This document shows positions 59,949-64,000 of a stretch of 64,000 bases of DNA, one piece after another (the first letter of the stretch is position 1; every line of letters begins with the position of its first letter). Position numbers and translations under genes: made by a program. The stretch comes from Saccoglossus kowalevskii (taxonomy: Eukaryota > Hemichordata > Enteropneusta > Harrimaniidae), in NCBI RefSeq assembly GCF_000003605.2, contig NW_003147774.1, positions 53,788-117,787 on the forward strand, written 5' to 3'. Under the pieces are notes generated by a model. It saw nothing but the letters and a program-made list of their open reading frames with translations. It did no database searches and was not told the origin of the DNA.

Positions 59949-60422
59949 ATAAATACAGACTCCAAATAGTGCCGTGTGCTTGATTTCGTTTTCGGATCGA
60001 CAGAACTTCCAGGATTTACCCTTACTTTTCGACGTTTGGGCCCTACTTCTAACCATTTAAAATCGTGATTACGGTGTAATTTCCCATGGCTTGCACGATT
60101 AAAAACACTCTCGCGTCCAAACCAGACTTCCGTGACAATGGGGCTAAAACTTGTTTGTGACCTGTTCTTAGCGGAGGAAGCTGGCGCCTCGTGTTGATTG
60201 TATATACAGACTGACTGATAGGTGGAATTTGTTGGTTGCACGTAGTAAACTACAAATTTTCTGATTCTTAACAAGAAAAATAAACTACACTTTTGTCTGG
60301 GAAAAAAACATATACTATTCTCACGTAGCTTATTACTAAACAGGTGACACATAATTTCTGAGCACAATGCATGATTTGGCACTATAACATAGCTGGATAT
60401 TTTACATGATACCCCTGTAATA

Positions 60423-60555
60423 TTAAAGCGCGGTGGTCGTCGCGCAGCGCGTGTTCGAATTTCATGTAAATAAACAATGTATTTCACACGCGTTGTATAC
60501 GTCGCTATGAGTCCCATATCGGACAGGACGCGGCGTGACGACTGCCGGTCTTTAA
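60423..60555. mobile_element. 133-bp MITE, TTAA-ended (copy 2)
   Basis: Same length as 5771-5903 and alignable end to end (shared GTATACGTCGCTATGAGTCC). The terminal repeats are a little eroded (TTAAAGCGCGG and CCGGTCTTTAA). Confidence 0.85.
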
Positions 60556-61243
60556 CATAAAAAAATACTACATCAGCAAATTTAGAAATATGACAAATCA
60601 CCATGGTCATTGCGTTGTCCGGTACAGGTTCGAAGTGAGCGAACGAATCGATTCTTGAAACCCCGGACAATGGGAACTCTCATGCTGTCCCAATGTCTGC
60701 CAAGTTGTATTTCAGAACTTTACAAACATGATTGTATTCCACGTCCGTTCTTCTAAAACGATCAAAATGCGAATTGTGCAACATGACAATGTCTACAATG
60801 CCCTTTAGCGTCCAATTGTCAGAATAGTTACTTGTAGTATAAACTGAAATCTAACACATTGATGACTAAACTAAAAACAATAACAATTGTAAATTTAGCT
60901 AATTAGTAAATTATTACTTGACAAAAACAAATAAAAGAAAATATGACTATACCCCCGAGAAGAAGATGACGGGCAAATTCTCGACTCTGATTGATAATAG
61001 GTCTAGCATTTACAAAACATTTACAGAACGTATCTAACTCAGAACAAAGGTTGACTCGAGGTCGCAGTTCACAGTACCTGATCGTTCCGATTGAATCTGT
61101 TCATCCATTAAAATGCCCGTAAAATGCGCTGTGGCAAATATTAAGTTATCTAACGTTAAATGCTCATGGTATATCTCATCCTTATTATTAAGTGTGGCAG
61201 TTATACTTATCATCGTCCATTTTGTCAAAGTTTAACGGTACAA

Positions 61244-61278
61244 TATATAATAGTTATGAAATGACGTCATAGTCCAAT
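61244..61278 (+). promoter_or_regulatory. Putative promoter of the WFIKKN-like gene
   Basis: TATATAA (61244-61250), a full ATGACGTCAT palindrome (61261-61270) and CCAAT (61274-61278) lie 100-137 bp before the start codon. Order and spacing are not those of a textbook TATA promoter, so only the motifs themselves are certain. Confidence 0.35.
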
Positions 61279-61380
61279 GCAACTCAATAGTTTACTGTTT
61301 AACTGACGCTCGCGGAGATCAGCTGGGAAACTACACGTATACTCACAGTACACGCACCGTGTGCTCTACGCACATCTATC

Positions 61381-61450
61381 ATGACCTTGTCAACATTTAA
61401 TCTGTCGCTGCTAACATTGGCGTTTTGTTCCGTTGTCCACGGCCAACGAG
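61381..61450 (+). CDS. Exon 1 of the WFIKKN-like gene: signal peptide
   Basis: Reads MTLSTFNLSLLTLAFCSVVH followed by GQR, a clear signal peptide with cleavage likely after VHG or close by. Ends CGAG before GTAAGC, leaving one base of the next codon (phase 1). The ATG is the first in frame. Confidence 0.75.
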
Positions 61451-63344
61451 GTAAGCGGGCTTTTAATCGCTCTTTCCTGGGAGCTAACATGTCAAGTGCA
61501 ATGGGTATATACTTACAAATATGGACAGTGTACGACAGTGGTAACGTCGATTGGTGAAATGAATTAGAATCAATACAAGGTCATGTTGAATATCGTGCTT
61601 CATTTTTTTAATTCGGAATCAGTACCATTTCTACGAATGGCTATAATATAGTCTGTCGTACCGTGACGTCATTTGTTTATTTCTTCAACTGCATGCGAAT
61701 GTCTGACCGTGTCGTGCACGAATCAGTATCTAATGATCTACTACAAAAACGTTGACAATATATGTATATTTAATAATTAATAGCAGCAGTTGTTATTACC
61801 TATCTTTGATGTAATGTGCAAAGGTTTTCTATACCTGCTGCGTGAAAAAAAATACGTACGATATTGTACAGTAGTTTTACCACGGGCGCTTAATGCAGGA
61901 ATTCTATGAATATTTAATATTTTAACTAGAATCACATTTCAGTCATGCTTGTCACATACCCCCTCCATTTATAGTAGTGCAATGCCCCTATTCGTGGTGT
62001 GAACCATCAGTACGACCCCTGTATATTGGCAGTAGATGAACATTCCAAACGGTACCAATATGGTCTATTTATAATAGGTATAACAAAAGTCAATGACTAA
62101 GTAGGTGCTGCTGTCTAATAACAAAGCTGTATTTCAGATATTGTGCCAGAGGAATTGTTAAGTTATTATTTGACATTGTTTTTATGAATTTATTTTCAAG
62201 TGTGAGATTAGTAAAGTCAGAAATAATCTTTTCAGCTTCATTGTATAAAATGACGCTCTCTTTACTATATACTGGGCATATTATGAGGAAGTGATGTTCA
62301 TCTTCAATATCATTTTTATGATTTTTCGCCCCCCGTTGTAATTCAATCATCGATGAGTCTTGTCTTACATAGGTTCAAACACCTAGATGACGACGTATTG
62401 TTACATGTACACTAGTAAGGCTACAATGGCGCGAACATGCACGTGCAGCTGAATCAAATGGCTGAAGATTAACTAGTGTTTTGTAGATATTGTATATGGC
62501 TACAGATACGAGCTTAATACGGTTTCAGCACATGGCTGAAACTGAACATTTGTCTATGCACTATAAGCTTCCATAGACATCTTTTTAGTAACCGTGTATG
62601 GACGTTGTAGCCCCAAACAATCAGCTTGAAACAATAGATAAAGGGGTAATTAGTGAATCAATTATAACATGATTGGAACGCACACACGTCATCACCTCAT
62701 TTCACTAATTAAAATGTAACTAATGTTTTTATTATTTAAAGAGGGCTATTGTCCATTGATTATCCCCGACTACGAGGGCTATTGTACACGTGAATGTGCA
62801 ACAGACTGGGATTGTTTAATCGATACACATAGATGTTGTAAAAACGCATGCGGTGGCACACACTGCTTGGAGCCACAACGTAAAGGTACGCGTATTTGTT
62901 TATTCATAATTTAGTTTTTTGTTTTATGGCATATTAATATTTATATAGATCTTCTAAGAGGTTGGACATCTTCGCGTCACCAACACATTTTCTCAATCTA
63001 ACGTCACATTTTTGTCATTTAAACATCAATCAAATTGCAGTAATTTAGTACAGCACTGAGGCCCCCAAATCATGCAGTTGTTTCTCTATACTTCACAGAT
63101 CCGTGTGATAATCACGAGTGTGAACACTCGGGTAAGGTGTGTACCACCACGGGAACCCACTCAGTATGTATATGCAGCGAAGTTTGTTCTAAGAACCATG
63201 AGCCAGTATGTGGTTACTTTGACGATGACGTCAAAAACGCCGAAGAATTCTATAATAGATGTTACTTGAGGGAAAAAATGTGTGAACTACAAAAGAATAT
63301 TGAAGAAGTGGACTGCGAAAAACTAGGCGACAGACTAGACACGG
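61381..63344 (+). CDS. WFIKKN-like secreted WAP/follistatin-Kazal protein, 5' three exons
   Basis: Three exons with phase-1 junctions join into one frame: 61381-61450 (signal peptide), 62742-62885 (WAP domain) and 63099-63344 (follistatin-like plus Kazal domain). The last ends at a GTAAGA donor, so the gene continues past the window. The order signal peptide, WAP, follistatin/Kazal is that of WFIKKN proteins, which go on with Ig, two Kunitz and NTR domains and in vertebrates bind GDF8/GDF11 and other TGF-beta ligands outside the cell. Protease inhibition and growth-factor binding are both possible here. Introns 1 and 2 are about 1.29 and 0.21 kb; intron 1 holds a minus-strand LINE fragment. 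Because the 3' domains are outside the window, another WAP-Kazal multidomain protein cannot be excluded. Confidence 0.75.
62090..62400 (-). mobile_element. LINE C-terminal fragment in intron 1 of the WFIKKN-like gene
   Basis: Minus strand reads IEDEHHFLIICPVYSKES, the same C-terminal zinc-binding-type signature as the LINE at 16830-18612 (VEDEKHFLLKCKLHKEE) but clearly diverged, so a different family or subfamily. The upstream cysteine pair of that motif is not evident. Only about 100 codons are present. It is opposite to the host gene. Confidence 0.6.
62742..62885 (+). CDS. Exon 2 of the WFIKKN-like gene: WAP domain
   Basis: The AG acceptor at 62740-62741 completes a GAG codon with exon 1. 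The exon encodes one WAP four-disulfide-core domain with all eight cysteines, including the CC pair in HRCCKNACGGTHC. Ends AAAG before GTACGC (phase 1). Confidence 0.85.
63099..63344 (+). CDS. Exon 3 of the WFIKKN-like gene: follistatin-like and Kazal domain
   Basis: Starts after CTTCACAG and completes a GAT codon. A follistatin-type N-terminal subdomain (PCDNHECEHSGKVC..CIC) leads into a Kazal domain with EPVCG, EFYNRCYLREKMC and a final VDC. Ends ACGG before GTAAGA (phase 1). Confidence 0.85.
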
Positions 63345-63689
63345 GTAAGAATACTTGTTAGATATACGATTAGATAAATATACCGTATCCATAAGTCCAG
63401 CTGCAACATTCATCTGCTTAATATTTTTGCATACTTTTTTCAAATGTTTTTGTTAACATCTTATTTGATCCGTACTTGACTTTATAATAATTGTTGGGAA
63501 GCGTTTTGAAAACTGTTTTTATCTCAGACAAGACATTTTGCAATAAACGTTTCTTGATTCTGTAAAAAAAAATGCCCAATAATGGTAAAATAGTATGTTA
63601 AATGTATGTAGGAGGAGAACATTTGGCGCAAAGGTATTCAATAATCAGTTGTTTGGATGTTGCCATGGCAACGATGGGCCAGATTTTTT

Positions 63690-63790
63690 TAAAGATTTTA
63701 ACACTTTACTAGAGTAAAGCTGTGACCTGCCAAGTTTGAACAAAATCAGCCCAGCCAAATTGATCACTGAAAAGTTAATACACAGACACA
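63690..63790 (-). repeat. Short interspersed repeat-like segment
   Basis: CCTGCCAAGTTTGAACAAAATC, AGCCCAGCC and a CACAGACACACACA run form a combination I recognise from dispersed repeats in invertebrate intergenic and intronic DNA. No boundaries could be fixed. It lies in the intron after exon 3. Confidence 0.4.
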
Positions 63791-64000
63791 CACATATATA
63801 CGAAACAGATTTTAAGGGCAATCCTAGCGGAGTAGATCGCCGATCGCTACTTGCGTATCTGTCATTTAATGGCATAGAGACATAATTGAATTCACCTAGT
63901 ACACTTTAACTTGAAAACGTTTATTGAACGTTCGACAAAAACAACTCTGTAGAACACAGACAAAAAATGTCAAAAAACAAAGTGAAAATTCGACCAGTGT

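Noticed and set aside
59945-60670. 241-codon minus-strand frame
   Set aside because: It runs through the 133-bp MITE and touches another MITE, has no domain, and reads like chance openness in GC-richer repeat DNA.

Overview
The window looks like AT-rich, intron-bearing nuclear DNA of an invertebrate animal (Bilateria). It has short phase-1 extracellular-domain exons with canonical GT/AG splice sites, APE-type LINE fragments, LTR and tyrosine-recombinase retroelement fossils, many short inverted-repeat (MITE-like) elements and large minisatellites. I cannot fix the phylum from sequence alone. A spiralian or an invertebrate deuterostome would both fit. There are three runs of N (23254-23303, 33964-34911, 54056-54138). 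Most of the window is non-coding or repeat-derived. No ribosomal RNA, functional tRNA, operon or CRISPR was seen.

Layout. (1) 0.4-2.0 kb: an uninterrupted 516-codon gene for a probably secreted protein that joins a zinc deaminase-like domain (HAE and PCxxC motifs) to two pairs of cysteine/tryptophan modules at the C-terminus. (2) 4-12.9 kb: repeats, including a 1.6 kb Foldback-type transposon with internally repetitive arms and a 6-bp target duplication, a 31-bp minisatellite and a TTAA-flanked MITE. (3) 12.5-16 kb: one GPCR gene on the plus strand with duplicated flanks. (4) 16.8-23.9 kb: a transposon graveyard with a 5'-truncated LINE, an LTR-element fossil with primer-binding site and gag start, a tyrosine-recombinase retroelement fossil, and a 2.2 kb element with TTAA ends. 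(5) 24-37 kb: gene-poor DNA with a LINE endonuclease fragment, a MITE and the largest gap. (6) 37.2-53.8 kb: a minus-strand tandem array of the same GPCR family. Two members are whole, one has lost its aligned start codon, one is a clear pseudogene, and one site seems to have lost its GPCR. They sit among segmental duplications and 41-bp satellite arrays. (7) 53.8-61.2 kb: intergenic DNA with dispersed repeats, three MITEs and one sequence that fits the CTCF consensus. (8) 61.4-64.0 kb: the first three coding exons (signal peptide, WAP domain, follistatin/Kazal domain) of a WFIKKN-like secreted protein that runs off the right edge.

The clearest biological theme is a young, lineage-specific expansion of intronless class A receptors. 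It shows birth and death in progress: one inverted and several tandem copies, a conserved upstream block with a CRE-like palindrome, and copy-specific damage. The most unusual single gene is the predicted secreted deaminase with a Cys/Trp-rich tail. The GPCRs, the deaminase gene and the WFIKKN-like gene show no sign of working together beyond being neighbours.
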